DNA from: Gigaspora rosea
Taxonomy: Eukaryota; Glomeromycota; Glomeromycetes; Diversisporales; Gigasporaceae
DNA: 64,000 nucleotides
Assembly: GCA_003550325.1 (NCBI GenBank)
Contig: QKWP01000274.1
Span: forward strand, 146,058-210,057
Direction: 5' to 3'
Every line of letters begins with the position of its first letter. The first letter of the stretch is position 1. Positions 34,712 to 46,366 of this stretch are shown here, in pieces. Under the pieces are notes generated by a model. The model saw nothing but the letters and a program-made list of their open reading frames with translations, did not search any database and was not told where the DNA came from. Made by a program: the position numbers and the translations under genes.

Positions 34712-37416
34712 CTATTTTTTGTTTCTACACCAACTATCAATGAGTTGTTTTACTTCATTAATAGTAGGTCGTTCTGAAGGGTCTGTATTCCAGCAACGAA
34801 CTATGAGATCAGCATAAAATTTGGGTAGTTTTGGATCAAATGAAGGACGTAATCCATTACAAATATCGAGTGCCAAGTGCACATCATATTTTCTATCAAT
34901 AAACGGTGGATGTCCAAAGGAAATTTCGAACATTAGCATGCCAAGGCTGTAAATATCACCTGTCTTGGTATATCCCTGTCCTTTTATGACTTCAGGTGCC
35001 ATAAAAGGCATATTTTCATTGATTTCTTGTGGTCTTGCACTAACAGGTCTGCTTTCCCCAAAGTCTATAATATATGCTCTCAGCTCTATATATTTAAAGT
35101 GTGTTAATTTAATTTATAAAAATATTTAGTAATTAAAAGCGGATTTTACCTCCCATCTCGACATTAATCACTACGTTGCCTGGATGAATGTCAGCATGTA
35201 CATAGTTTAAATCGTGAATGCTCTTATATAAATAAAATTAATATTTTTATGTTGGCAATTGTATAATTTAATCAGCGATGAAAATCAATAATAAATGCAA
35301 TGAAAACCAACCTTAAGGCCATTAACAATACCCTGCAGCACATGTAATTCTTGCTTTAATTCTAATGGAAACTTCTTTTTCATGTACTTTCGCAAATCAC
35401 CTTCACTAGCCAATGGAAGAATGATCCCATATTGTTGTTTTCCTGAAATATGAGTTAACCCGAAACACTTCAAAATGTCGTCGAAAAGAATGTATAGTTT
35501 TACCTATATTGATATTAATAGCAATTAGTGCTTTTGTAAAGGCTGTAAATGAAAAACCCGAATATACGAAACTTCATTTATTATATCAGCAATTTCTGAA
35601 CTTTTTTTAATTACAATCTTGGTAGAACCACTTCGACCCAATTTTTCATAATCTTTATTCCATAAATCCATTGGTTCGTCTATCCATTCTGCTTCAAGGA
35701 TGGACGTTGCATTTTCATGTTCTTTAATGTTTATAAGCCTGTTAAATTGAATCCATTTAAGATCATTAAAAGATTTTGTGAAATTTAGTTGTAAATTTCT
35801 GATCGATCTATTAATGATGGAATTATTGCTAGTCCAATTTGAAAATTGCTGCTTGAAGTTTTCAACTTCACAATGATGACACCAATTATTATTTTTAATA
35901 TGATTTTCGCATTTATACTCTCCATAAAATGAATTATTTTCAGTTTTTACAGCCATAGAAAATTGGGAGGAGTTTTCTAAAAGATAATATTTTAGTGATG
36001 TGTTCAAAATAGGTTTAAAATTAAGAAGATATTATGTATACCGGTAGTGATTGAATCTTGATTTTTAAAAATAAAGATTTCATCTGAACTTACATAAGTA
36101 GGTTCAAAAGGAAGGGATTTCAATGTAAATATTACTTGTTTTATTACTGGCCTTAAATTTGGCTCTTCCTGCCAACAATTTTGATATAAATTAACATATG
36201 CAATTGGAGTTCCAGCAACTGGAATTTCACGACGACCCAGGTTAACAGTTATGAACACTTCGAGTTGATCCACATTGGCAAACGGAGGGCGACAACTCGA
36301 AATTTCCCATAAAAGAACCCCCAAACTTAAAAAAATAATTAGTAAAATGGGTAATATATGAACATTTAGAACCATTTTAATAGATACCTAAATATGTCAG
36401 ATTTTTCATTCCTTCTGTATGATGGTTCTTTAATCACTTTTGGCTCAACGAACGGAAGCATGCCAAAAAGTTCTGTTTGACTAGTTATTATACTATTGAG
36501 ATTCTTTGACATTCCAAAATCTGCGATTTTGATTTTTCGTTGATGAATTAAAACGTTTTTATCATGCTTTACAAGTTTTGAAAAAAATTGAAATGTATTA
36601 ATGATCAAAAAATTCAAAAACAATTATCTAAACATTATTGAATTTACCAAATCTCTGTGAATTATATTTTTGCCATGAAGAAAAGATAATCCCTCTACTA
36701 ATTGTTGGGAAAGAATAAGTTTTTCAGGCCACCTAAGGTTTGCTCCTTCGATTGCCAGAAAGCTTCTTAGTGTTCCACCGTCCGCAAATTCGATGATTAG
36801 AAGGAAACAAGCTTCTTTTGGATCTAATAGAAAAACAATAAAAATTTTGAAGACCGTGAATTCAGATCGATATTAATAGATGCTTACGTTCACATATTCC
36901 GAGAAAATTAATTATTCTTTCATGTTTTTCGAGCTGGCTATGTAGTTTAAGCTAGTAGATTAAATAGCATATAATGTAGTTATATAATAATATTATCAAA
37001 GCTCTTTATAATCAATCCTCTAATATCAATGCTCTTTAACTCAAGTATTTCTAGTATTAATTTTTTGCGTCAGAAGTTCTCTTAACCAACTTTACATAAT
37101 TTTCTTTTTATCCTCTTTCATTTTCAATCTTTCATATATCAACAAAGGCATACTTCACGAGAGATTTGAACTCATTCATTTTTGGTCTATTATATTTGGT
37201 CATTACCTCTTTTATAAAGCCTTTAGATGTAGAAGAATCTCCGAGATAAGACTTGAATACTTTTTTTACAGCAACCTTTTCTCCAAAACTTGAAATTTGC
37301 GTCGAATATACTTCTCCAAAAGCGCCACGATCGATAAATGTCAACTGTCCAAGATCATCAAATTTTATCAATAATAAATCCTTTCTTGCACCAAACCATT
37401 CCTGTAAATTGGCCAT
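34712..37416 (-). CDS. Tandem protein kinase (two TKL-like kinase domains), nine exons
   Basis: ATG at 37416. Exons on the minus strand: 37416-37207, 36951-36888, 36823-36648, 36566-36388, 36325-36042, 35976-35558, 35503-35312, 35222-35150, 35085-34712. All introns are GT...AG, mostly 54-82 nt (the first is 255). The exons sum to 1971 nt, an open 656-residue protein. Kinase 1 (residues about 20-300) has the glycine loop DRGAFGEVYS, VAVKK, HRDLHDKNVL, IADFGMS and SDIFSLGVLLWEI; its APE motif is VEPK. A linker (YKCENHIKNNNWCHHC, FSNWTSNNS) follows. Kinase 2 has VIKK, HADIHPGNVV (HRD to HAD), IIDFGES, MAPEVIKG, DIYSLGMLMFEI and CWNTDPSERPT, but its N-lobe (INIKEHENATSILEAEW) lacks a glycine loop. 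Kinase 1 should be an active Ser/Thr-type enzyme. Kinase 2 may be weak or a regulatory pseudokinase; this is inference. The exon 6/7 junction is the least certain. Confidence 0.86.
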
Positions 37417-39169
37417 TCTATCAAAATTTTCTTATAGGAATAATGAAATGTATTCTATTCGTAACTCAAATATACTTTTTTTTAATTTAATCTATGATAA
37501 AAGCCTATTTAATGACAAATTTTATCTAGCAAATTCTTTAGGTTCGTGACTCTAGGATGATTTGAATAACGCCTGCTTAGCGTTTACGCTAGGAAATTTG
37601 CATTTGGTGTTACAAATACATAAATTCGGTTGTTCATGTGAATATTTATAAATTAGGAGGTCATTTAAGTTCGAAACGTTAAGTATAAAATAGTGCTTTC
37701 ATTTTCATTCAAATTAATTTAGAAATATGAAACTCATTGTAGATAAGCTAAATTTGTCATTTTCATTAACGGTTAGCTTTTAAATTTAAATAGTATGCAT
37801 AGAATGGTTGCTATTAAGTACATATTATTCTTGGCATATTATTGTTATGCGAAAAGATTGAGAAATTCTAGATTCATACGTATTCTATTGAGATTTATAA
37901 TTTAAGAAATTTATTGCAATGTACTACAGTTTATGTGTATAGAGAATGAGCTTTTAAATTTCCTGCACCCAGAAAGTTGCGTACTACGTACGTAATTTAT
38001 ACAAAATTGATCGTCAAAAAAATCAATAACTTTATCGTGACAGATCTGGAAAATATGCGTCGCACCCCTGCGTTGTGCTTATACGTCGCCTCTTAATGAT
38101 TGACCAATAAAATTTCAAGGTTAGGTGTAACGTAGCACAATCAGGACGATCAACAAACGGTCGTTTTAACAAAGTTACCTATAACTTAAAATTTCACATA
38201 TGAAACTATTCTTCGCTCTCTAACAAAAAAAATTCCTTGTAAAATTTTGGTATAAAAACTAATCTCACACCCTAACTCTACCTAACCTAACCCTAACCCT
38301 AACTAACAAAAAACCTGGTTGATTTATGCGATGTATATATTATGTAATGATAAGATTTAACCAATCAGATAGAAAGGCGATGTATATTCAATTAATTAAT
38401 TATTTATATTATAAATATTAGTTTAGTAAATTTTATAAAAAGAAATATATGGATATACAATTATTTTGCTACAAAAATAAGCTTCTTCATAATTTTATTA
38501 TCAAAGCTAATATAAAAATTATTTTTTATTTTTTATTTATTTTTTTTGGCAATTGTGGCATAGATTTATCCTAATTTAAATTATAATTTTTAATTTTGAG
38601 CTTGTTAAGATTAACAATAAGATCAATTTTTCTTAAGGTTTTAAAAAGTCTAGTTTTTAAAGGAAATTTGTTTTTTTTTTAAATTTAAATTTTTTTTTTT
38701 TAATAAAAAAAACCAAATTTGTAATTATATGTGTACTTGATAAAAAAACGAGTTATTTAGATTGTAAATATGGCGGTATTAGTAAAGTTTATGCTATTGA
38801 ATGTTATATGAAGGAAAACTGAGCTTTCCGAACTTAGTTTTAAAGAAACAGGATTGCCAGGCACATGTTTCATTAAATCGAATTTATTATAGAATTTATT
38901 ATAGAATTTATTATAGAATTTATTATAGAATTTATTATAGAATTTATTATAATTCATAAGGGATCTGATCAGCCCGTTTCTAAAAGTGAAATTTCCGAAA
39001 ATAAATTTCCGGGTTTACTTTGCTGCATTCATATGTTGGACAGATTTAAATAGATTTATAGAATTATCTACATCAGTCTACGAAAAGTTTTGTGAAACCG
39101 AATACGAAAATATATAAATAGATCATTTAGATATCCTAATTACAAAATTAACCAATTCAGATTAATAAA
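37417..39169. other. Intergenic between two divergent genes
   Basis: It holds the upstream regions of the kinase gene (minus) and the ubiquitin-domain gene (plus). About 38222-38310 carries, inverted, the AAATTTTACAAGGAATTTT motif next to CTAACCCTAACCCTAAC. About 38640-38710 is T-rich low complexity. No promoter element can be named. Confidence 0.45.
38878..38951. repeat. 12-bp tandem repeat (TTTATTATAGAA), six units
   Basis: Six near-identical copies of TTTATTATAGAA. Because 12 is a multiple of 3, the minus strand reads as a (YNKF)n tetrapeptide, but the surrounding frame has no other support as a gene. Confidence 0.9.
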
Positions 39170-40354
39170 ATGTTAATCTTCGTAGAGATGTATGATGGGA
39201 AATTTCCCCTTAATGTTGAAAGTTCTGATACTATAGATAGTGTCAAGTCAAAAATCCTCAGCATTCTAGGAATACAAGATGAAGTATCATTAATATTTGC
39301 AGGCAAATTATTAAAAGACAAGCATACTCTTTCTGATTATAATATCCAAAATCGATTTATTATTTATTCTCGCATTGCTCGAAGTGAAATTTTTATAAAG
39401 GTGCCTGCTGGGAAAACATTTCGTCTCAGCGCTCGACCTTCTAACACTATTGGCTGTATTAAGTTAAAAATCCAAACTTTAAAAGAAATCCCAGCATCCA
39501 AACAACATCTCATTTTCAACGGTAAATTATTGGAGAACGAATGGACCCTTTCTGACTATGATATCCAAAATAATTCAACGCTTCACTTAATATTTCCGGA
39601 AGATATTGCCCCCAATCTTTTTCAAGTTTCGGTTATAAATCAGATTAACATAAAGACGCTTACTGGGAAGACAATCTTCCTCGATGTTGAAAGTTATGAC
39701 ACTGTGGATGCTATCAGAGTAAAACTTCAAGAGAAAGAAGGAATTCCACCAGACCAACAACGCCTTATATTTGCTGGTTGTCAAATGCATTGCAATCGCA
39801 CCCTTTCAGATTATGATATTCCAAATAAAGCAACTCTCCATCTAGTTTTAAGATTGAGAGGGGGAGGAAATTTTAATCTCAATCTCTTCCAAGATTTGAC
39901 CAAATCTATCATAGTGATGCCTTGGAAAAATGATCCACCTTCCTGGAGGATCGCATATGGTGGTCTTAATCTTGAAGGTAAATATTAATGGCCAAATTAA
40001 AATAAAATGAACTATCCTTATTAATACTTAATTTATCAAGGATATTGTAAAAACAAGTCCTGTGAAGCCTACAACAAAGGTCGGGTTGTCATCAAATGGG
40101 GTTATTGCGACTTTAATTTTTTTTATGATGAGCATAAATCTAAATGCCCACTTTGTAAACATTACGTTTCGCCCATCACTTGTGGATTTGCGGATACCTT
40201 ATGGAGATACGAAGGATTAAAAAAGATAGATGGTGAACCTCCACAGGGGGTTGATTCTGGATGGATAATTGCCACCAAAGATGGATACACCACGTTTGAA
40301 AGTGAGGAGTTAGTATCATGGATGAATTTAGTAATCAGGGTGAAAAGGCGATGA
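39170..40354 (+). CDS. Protein with three ubiquitin-like domains and a Cys-bearing C-terminal domain
   Basis: Two exons, 39170-39977 and 40041-40354, joined across a 63-nt intron (GTAAATATTA...TTATCAAG), give 373 residues. Domain 1 (1-70) keeps the ubiquitin fold pattern ([27 protein letters not shown]) but has no GG end. Domain 2 (about 74-143) is similarly diverged ([19 protein letters not shown]). Domain 3 (about 157-232) is close to true ubiquitin ([47 protein letters not shown]), but the GG is followed by 140 residues. The tail has CKNKSCEAY and [15 protein letters not shown], a possible zinc site. It is therefore unlikely to be a ubiquitin donor precursor; it may be a ubiquitin-like adaptor. 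The in-frame join and codon phase support the gene strongly. Confidence 0.88.
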
Positions 40355-41917
40355 TAGTAATAAATTCACTGAACCTTTCGCGGTTAATTCTTTTTTATTA
40401 TGTCAATATTCATGCGATAAAATGAATCATTAATATTACAATCAATTTAGCGTTTTTTTTGTAATTAACAAAAAAATTCCATGAACAATTTTAAATTATA
40501 CATTTGATGATTCCATTTTATCTGAATAGTATAATAATTACAAATTACACAGGTGATCGCATCATAGTTCCTATTTTTTTTATTTTACTTGTTAATATCA
40601 TGAGCGCGAGCCTTAAAGTATTATGTCCCATTATTTTTTATAAAATAAATAAATTTTTTTTTACATATAAAAAAAAATAACTTCTCTTTTAATATATACT
40701 TTAACTTGTGTTCCGATAACATTCTGAATTTATACCGGAAAGAAACGAACCAGGTCAATACAGGTACTAACTTCGGTCACAGCGCGGTTACATCGTGCAT
40801 ATACATGTCGTAGTATTTCTGCATATTTCGGCATTGAAACACCTGAGGTACTCAGCGGTTTCATATGAAAACTAAATGTCACAATTTGCCAAAATTGTTT
40901 CTACGACATGTATAATCGCGCAGCTACGTACATACCACAGCAAGCCGATTGGCACTTATAAGCAATTCTAAATAGCCAAACTAATTTTGTTAAGCACAAG
41001 ACTGTTTTAAGCAAAGTAATGGCAAATATCTTAGAGGAATGGCTCGAAAAAAGCTATTTCTGAAAGGCATGTTAATTATCTTGGTTTTAATAAATTTATT
41101 AATTTCCCTCAAAGTTCTGATTGAGCACGTGAAATATCTGGATTAGGGATGGGTTCGGTCAGCTAATAGTCGGCTAGCCGATCAGTAATCGATGTAGTCG
41201 ACTATAACGGCTTAGCTGACCGGGTAGCCGATGCCAAATTTTTTATTTCTTGGCTAATAAATCATATTATTGCTTAATTCAGCATTAAGTGTACAAATTA
41301 TATAGAATTATTGCAAGAAATACCCCAGGATCGACGTCACTTTTCACTGTCAAGTGACTATGCCCAAAAAACTTCAAGTTTGTTTTAGGGCTCCTATAGG
41401 GCTTGATGTTAGCAAAACACATAGTAAAATCGCTCAAGGAATTTTGTTATTAGGACGCGAAAGGTGATAAATTTTAAGGAAATGAGCGAAGCGACGTTTT
41501 GTTTTGATCTTCCGCTTGTGTTACATTACACCTGATCTCTTTATTTTATTGGCCAAAAATCACGTGTAGTAAAGTAATTACACGTCACAGCAGATTCGCA
41601 ACGATCAAAATCTAGGCTGAAATTACTTTCGACCGAATTTGCAGATCGTTTGGTAATAAATCAAGTGGTTAGGGTTTGGGTTAGACGCTTGGTAGAGCGC
41701 TACTAATATCAAAATTTTGCAAGGAATTTTTTTGTTAATGCGCAGTAGATACAAATTTGACCAGAATTAGATTGTTTTGAAATGTAGATCGGATCTTCAA
41801 TATTTTGATTATTTTGATTGACTGTTTACATCATGTGGCCGAACTTTTTTTTCGCCATGTCTAGGGTACTCTAATATGTATAACTGTATAACATATAAAA
41901 ATATAATTATTTGGCAC
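40355..41917. other. Intergenic with scattered repeats
   Basis: About 40780-40930 is GC-richer with ACATGTCGTAG and, inverted, CTACGACATGT, perhaps an old inverted-repeat element. About 41155-41235 has mixed-orientation CGGCTAGCCGA/GTCAGCTAA repeats, another candidate array. At 41711-41738 the AAAATTTTGCAAGGAATTTT motif follows GGTTAGGGTTTGGGTTAG. No gene. Confidence 0.45.
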
Positions 41918-42664
41918 AGCATAGCAGAAGTTCGTTTTGATTGGCTGTTATTAGGATAAATATGATTGGCGACGATCTTTTTTTTATATAGTCAATTGTA
42001 ATTTTTAAAGTACTTTTAATAGTAAAAATCGTCGTGTCATATGAAACTTTTTTTTTGTAATACAAAACGTAGCAACCAACTTTAGTCGATGGTAGTTTAC
42101 CTTCAAACTTATTGTTTTTTAACCTGAGATGCAATAAGATGCAGTAGTTCCAAAAACTAGATGAGAGGTGAATGTTTTGAAAGGTCGGAAGGTGGTTCGG
42201 CGGTCTAAACAACTGGTGAGTTGAAATTGAAAGACTCTGCTTCAACTAGTTTGTTTGTGTTTTTTTACGAAAAGTATAATTTTAAACTATTATTCTAAAC
42301 CATATTTTAATATTTTTGATTATAATTTATTTAGTACAAGTATAGTTTGTGAATATGACGTTTATAACACAATAAGTGATAGTAATAGTAGTGTTAGGAA
42401 TGGTCGCGTACGCGTTATTTAGTAGACGTTTATATGTATTTATTGTGAAAAAAATAACAAAACCCTTGTAAAATTCAAATTAAAGTTGTTAATACAAAAC
42501 TGAATTAGTATATTGTAAATTTATAATATGTCTTTAGAGTGTATTGACAAATTTTTTAAAAGTTCGAGAGTTATAAAATTTTTGTCCGGTACTCTATCCG
42601 GGGTATGATCGACATTTTTTCCGGGGTATCTTAACAACCAATCAAAACGAACTTCTGCTATGCT
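41918..42664. mobile_element. 747-bp Mutator-like MITE with 9-bp duplication
   Basis: It is flanked by exact ATTTGGCAC at 41909-41917 and 42665-42673. The ends AGCATAGCAGAAGTTCGTTT and, inverted, the same sequence continue TGATTGG. A 9-bp duplication is typical of Mutator-like elements. A 112-codon minus-strand ORF (42245-41907) inside is probably chance. The element sits just upstream of the ORF at 42701. Confidence 0.88.
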
Positions 42665-42700
42665 ATTTGGCACTTGTTTTCAAGATCAAAAAAAAAAAAA

Positions 42701-43045
42701 ATGGCACGTTTCAATATCAAGTCAAAAAAACTTTATTTTCTTGAGAATTCAGAGGTTTATATTTATAAACTTTCCAAATTTTCAAAATACAAACAATTAT
42801 ACAAAACTCTTTATAGCACTACAAATGTAAAAAATTGTCCGTATTACAAGTTACAACTTTTCAATTCAAACATAAACAGCCAAAATATTTCAAATATATA
42901 TAACACGCTCAGATCACGTATGACACATGATCTAAATTTATCCAATAAAATCACGAATAAACACCCATTCAATGCACGGTATTTATGCCGATTAAATATG
43001 CGCGTTATTTTAGTATTCTTTCTAATAATAATAATAATTCCCTAA
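42701..43045 (+). CDS. Small hypothetical protein
   Basis: A 114-codon ORF from ATG at 42701 after an A-run. It is rich in Lys, Asn, Tyr and Ser, as expected for AT-rich sequence, and ends in a hydrophobic stretch (VILVFFLIIIIIP). No family is recognised. It lies tail to tail with the P450 (41 bp apart) and a MITE has landed 28 bp before its start. It could be a real tail-anchored protein or a chance ORF. Confidence 0.25.
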   Translation: MARFNIKSKKLYFLENSEVYIYKLSKFSKYKQLYKTLYSTTNVKNCPYYKLQLFNSNINSQNISNIYNTLRSRMTHDLNLSNKITNKHPFNARYLCRLNMRVILVFFLIIIIIP

Positions 43046-43085
43046 ATATATTTTGAACCTTGTTAATAAATACTAAATTAATAAA

Positions 43086-44798
43086 TCAAGTTCGTGGACT
43101 AATTCTAATTTTAAGCTCTTTACAATTCGTAGTAATAAGAGAAAGAATTTTTAATGACTCATGTGGATTCACCAACTCAACGTTGTAGTTCTTATATACT
43201 AATGCCATTAATACAAGTAACTCAGCCATTGCCAACTTTCTTCCAGGACATATTCGCAAGCCTCCACCAAACATCATAAGAGTTGGTTTGTTGCCAAACC
43301 TTTTATCATCTCGGTTATCATTATAAAACCTATCCGGATTGAATACTTCTGAATCAGGCCAAAATTCAGAGTGACCATGTACTGCAAAAAAATTTAGAAG
43401 AAAATGTGTCCCAGAAGGCCATTTATACCCTGCAATTTCAATTTCTTTAGTAGTAGTGCGGATTGAAAAAGGAATAATTGGCACCATACGATAAACTTCT
43501 TTAATAATTGCTTCACAATATTTTAATTTTTGGAGATCGTTGTATGATATATAAAATTTATCAGAAGATTTAGGTAAATTATAATCAAGTTCTGAAAGCA
43601 TTTTTTGTTTTACATGTGGAGGTTTACAAATATAATAGGTTATGAAACAAAATAAATTTGATGTCTAAAGATCAGTAAATCAAAGTTAATAAATGCAGAA
43701 ATAAGTAAATAAATAACAAGCAAAAAATGCATCTTAATTATAAAGCACTACTCACAGTATCTGTTCCTCCCAAAAAAGCATCTAACAAATTAACTCCGAT
43801 ATCTTCATCAGTCATTGGTTCCAACACTTTATCATTTGATGCTTTCATATTCGTGTTTGCAGTAATTAAAGAAGTAAGCATGTCTGTTTTCATTTCTACA
43901 TTTACAGACATTTCTTCGATCTCTCTTCTTCTCTTTTTAATCATTTATCCAATTTTTCAAATAAGTAGTCACGATTCTTTAAATAAATATTTGATTGGTT
44001 TTTGATTATTGGAATGTAATGCCCTAAGAATGGGCTAATAAATGCAAAGAATATGAAACCTTCAAGATATTGTACGATTGATTTGACGAATTTGTTTCCA
44101 TCCTCGACTAGCGCATTAGGGCATTCAGATTTGTTAAGACTTTGTTTGTTGTAATAGGATGCAATTGAATATGTGCGTTCTCCAGTGATTATAATTGAAA
44201 CAATATCATTCGCAAATCCGTGGAACCAGGCAGAGAAATCTGTTTCTAGTGTCCAATTATCATTATTACTATTTGAAATATTTTGATTTCCAAGTGACTG
44301 CCAATAACTGCTCAATTCTACATATAATTTACTTGTAGATTTCACGGCATTATCCATAAATTTCTGTGCCACAAATGTATCCGTAAAGAATTTATTGTTG
44401 TATTTCCAACTTTCATAATTATCATTGAAGGCAATTCCACGTTCATGCACCCCAAGTTCATCTATACCTTGAGAATATGGAAATTTCATGAAAAATAATT
44501 TACGATCAAAAAGTTTTTCAATATATTCTGGACGCGAGAGAATGATATATCTACGATCAAACATCGCTTCACTGATATCTCCATATTTCTTTTGACATTG
44601 TTTACAGAATTGTAGTACATCAAATCTGATGAGATTATGAAGGTTTCCAATGAATGGAAAAGGTAGTGGACTAGGAAGTGGATTGGAACGAGTTAAATAT
44701 TTATAATAAAAGTTAAAGATATAGATAATGATTATTGAGGTGAATAAAACTAAATAGTCTGTGGTGTTAATGAATTCAATAATATATTGAATTTTCAT
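43086..44798 (-). CDS. Cytochrome P450 monooxygenase, membrane-anchored, with one apparent frameshift
   Basis: ATG at 44798. The N-terminus has a membrane anchor (LVLFTSIIIIYIFNFYY), then the proline hinge PLPSPLPFPFIGNLHNL. The C-helix WKYNNKF region is present. The I-helix FLGGTDT is at the end of a segment 43944-43756. A GTGAGT...CTTTAG intron (43755-43665) follows, and the last exon 43664-43086 continues TSNLFCFITYY in frame. KEVYR is the ExxR motif, FNPDRF the PERF-like motif, and FGGGLRICPGRKLA holds the haem-ligand Cys. Near 43942 the frame changes by one base (LFEKLDK/MIKKRRREIEE): one extra A in an A-run would restore it, so it is either a sequence error or a recent inactivation. P450s oxidise lipids or secondary metabolites at the ER; the substrate is unknown. 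Confidence 0.87.
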
Positions 44799-44874
44799 TT
44801 TCAATTTGAGTTATGTACCTTAGGAGATTGATTAGAAATAATGCCAGGGACAAATTTCACGAATTGTATAGTCA

Positions 44875-45208
44875 GGGTTGTGAATAGACAATAGACAAGC
44901 CAATAGACTCAATAGACAGTCTAATGGTCTAATGATGTCTAATCAGAGCCATTAGACAATAGACAAATAAAATATAGTTTAAAGTAATCTGATTGGTTAA
45001 TTTCAGAAGTTACGATCTGACTAATATAAGTACTAAATTAGACAAATGGGCCAATAGACAAGTTAATTTATGAATAGACATATTGTCCAATTAAATTTTT
45101 ATTTGAATAGACATTGTCTATTCTCAACCAAATTGAATAGACATTAGACAATTAGACCATTAGACAATTAGACCATTAGGCAATTAGACAATTGAATTTT
45201 TGATTAGA
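44875..45208. repeat. TAGACAAT-type repeat array running into the assembly gap
   Basis: Many copies of AATAGACAATAGACA, TCTAATGGTCTAAT and ATTAGACAATTAGACCATT occur in both orientations. It looks like one end of another array-ended element. The assembly fails exactly where the array would continue. Confidence 0.6.
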
Positions 45209-46090
45209 NNNNNNNNNNNNNNNNNNNNNNNNNNNNNNNNNNNNNNNNNNNNNNNNNNNNNNNNNNNNNNNNNNNNNNNNNNNNNNNNNNNNNNNNNNNN
45301 NNNNNNNNNNNNNNNNNNNNNNNNNNNNNNNNNNNNNNNNNNNNNNNNNNNNNNNNNNNNNNNNNNNNNNNNNNNNNNNNNNNNNNNNNNNNNNNNNNNN
45401 NNNNNNNNNNNNNNNNNNNNNNNNNNNNNNNNNNNNNNNNNNNNNNNNNNNNNNNNNNNNNNNNNNNNNNNNNNNNNNNNNNNNNNNNNNNNNNNNNNNN
45501 NNNNNNNNNNNNNNNNNNNNNNNNNNNNNNNNNNNNNNNNNNNNNNNNNNNNNNNNNNNNNNNNNNNNNNNNNNNNNNNNNNNNNNNNNNNNNNNNNNNN
45601 NNNNNNNNNNNNNNNNNNNNNNNNNNNNNNNNNNNNNNNNNNNNNNNNNNNNNNNNNNNNNNNNNNNNNNNNNNNNNNNNNNNNNNNNNNNNNNNNNNNN
45701 NNNNNNNNNNNNNNNNNNNNNNNNNNNNNNNNNNNNNNNNNNNNNNNNNNNNNNNNNNNNNNNNNNNNNNNNNNNNNNNNNNNNNNNNNNNNNNNNNNNN
45801 NNNNNNNNNNNNNNNNNNNNNNNNNNNNNNNNNNNNNNNNNNNNNNNNNNNNNNNNNNNNNNNNNNNNNNNNNNNNNNNNNNNNNNNNNNNNNNNNNNNN
45901 NNNNNNNNNNNNNNNNNNNNNNNNNNNNNNNNNNNNNNNNNNNNNNNNNNNNNNNNNNNNNNNNNNNNNNNNNNNNNNNNNNNNNNNNNNNNNNNNNNNN
46001 NNNNNNNNNNNNNNNNNNNNNNNNNNNNNNNNNNNNNNNNNNNNNNNNNNNNNNNNNNNNNNNNNNNNNNNNNNNNNNNNNNNNNNNNNN
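45209..46090. other. Assembly gap (882 N)
   Basis: Unknown bases; the ORF that seems to cross them is meaningless. The left border is an inverted-repeat array, the likely cause of the gap. Confidence 0.99.
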
Positions 46091-46202
46091 AAAAAAAAAC
46101 GAAAAATGATTTGTGATTTATAGTAAGCTAAACTTTATGAAATACGCAACTTTAGTTTGAAGAAATAGTATAGAAGTATAATAAGAACCTGGGAATAAAT
46201 CA

Positions 46203-46366
46203 GTTATTATCCGCGAAATGGACATAACCAAAATCAATCCCAGATCAGATGACCGAATAATGACGGAATGGCACACTGGCTGCTTCGCAGCCAGTGCCTT
46301 CCGTCATTATCCGATCATCTGATCTGGGATTGATTTTTGGTTATTGCCCACTTCGTGGACAATAAC
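46203..46366. mobile_element. 164-bp foldback MITE
   Basis: The tips GTTATTATCCGCGAAATGG and, inverted, GTTATTGTCCACGAAGTGG enclose the arms AATCAATCCCAGATCAGATG and CATCTGATCTGGGATTGATT. It folds onto a CTGGCTGC-TTC-GCAGCCAG centre. It is GC-richer than its surroundings. Confidence 0.85.

Noticed and set aside
35525-36007. Separate kinase gene starting at 36007
   Set aside because: That start is TTG, not ATG, and an in-frame GT/AG intron joins this region to the kinase upstream.
38757-38957. ORF with (YNKF)n repeats
   Set aside because: It follows from a 12-bp microsatellite whose length keeps the frame open; nothing else supports a gene.
41907-42245. 112-codon minus-strand ORF
   Set aside because: It lies inside the Mutator-like MITE and runs over its end into the duplicated target; probably chance.
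45200-46123. Long ORF across the N run
   Set aside because: It is made of unknown bases; there is no coding evidence.
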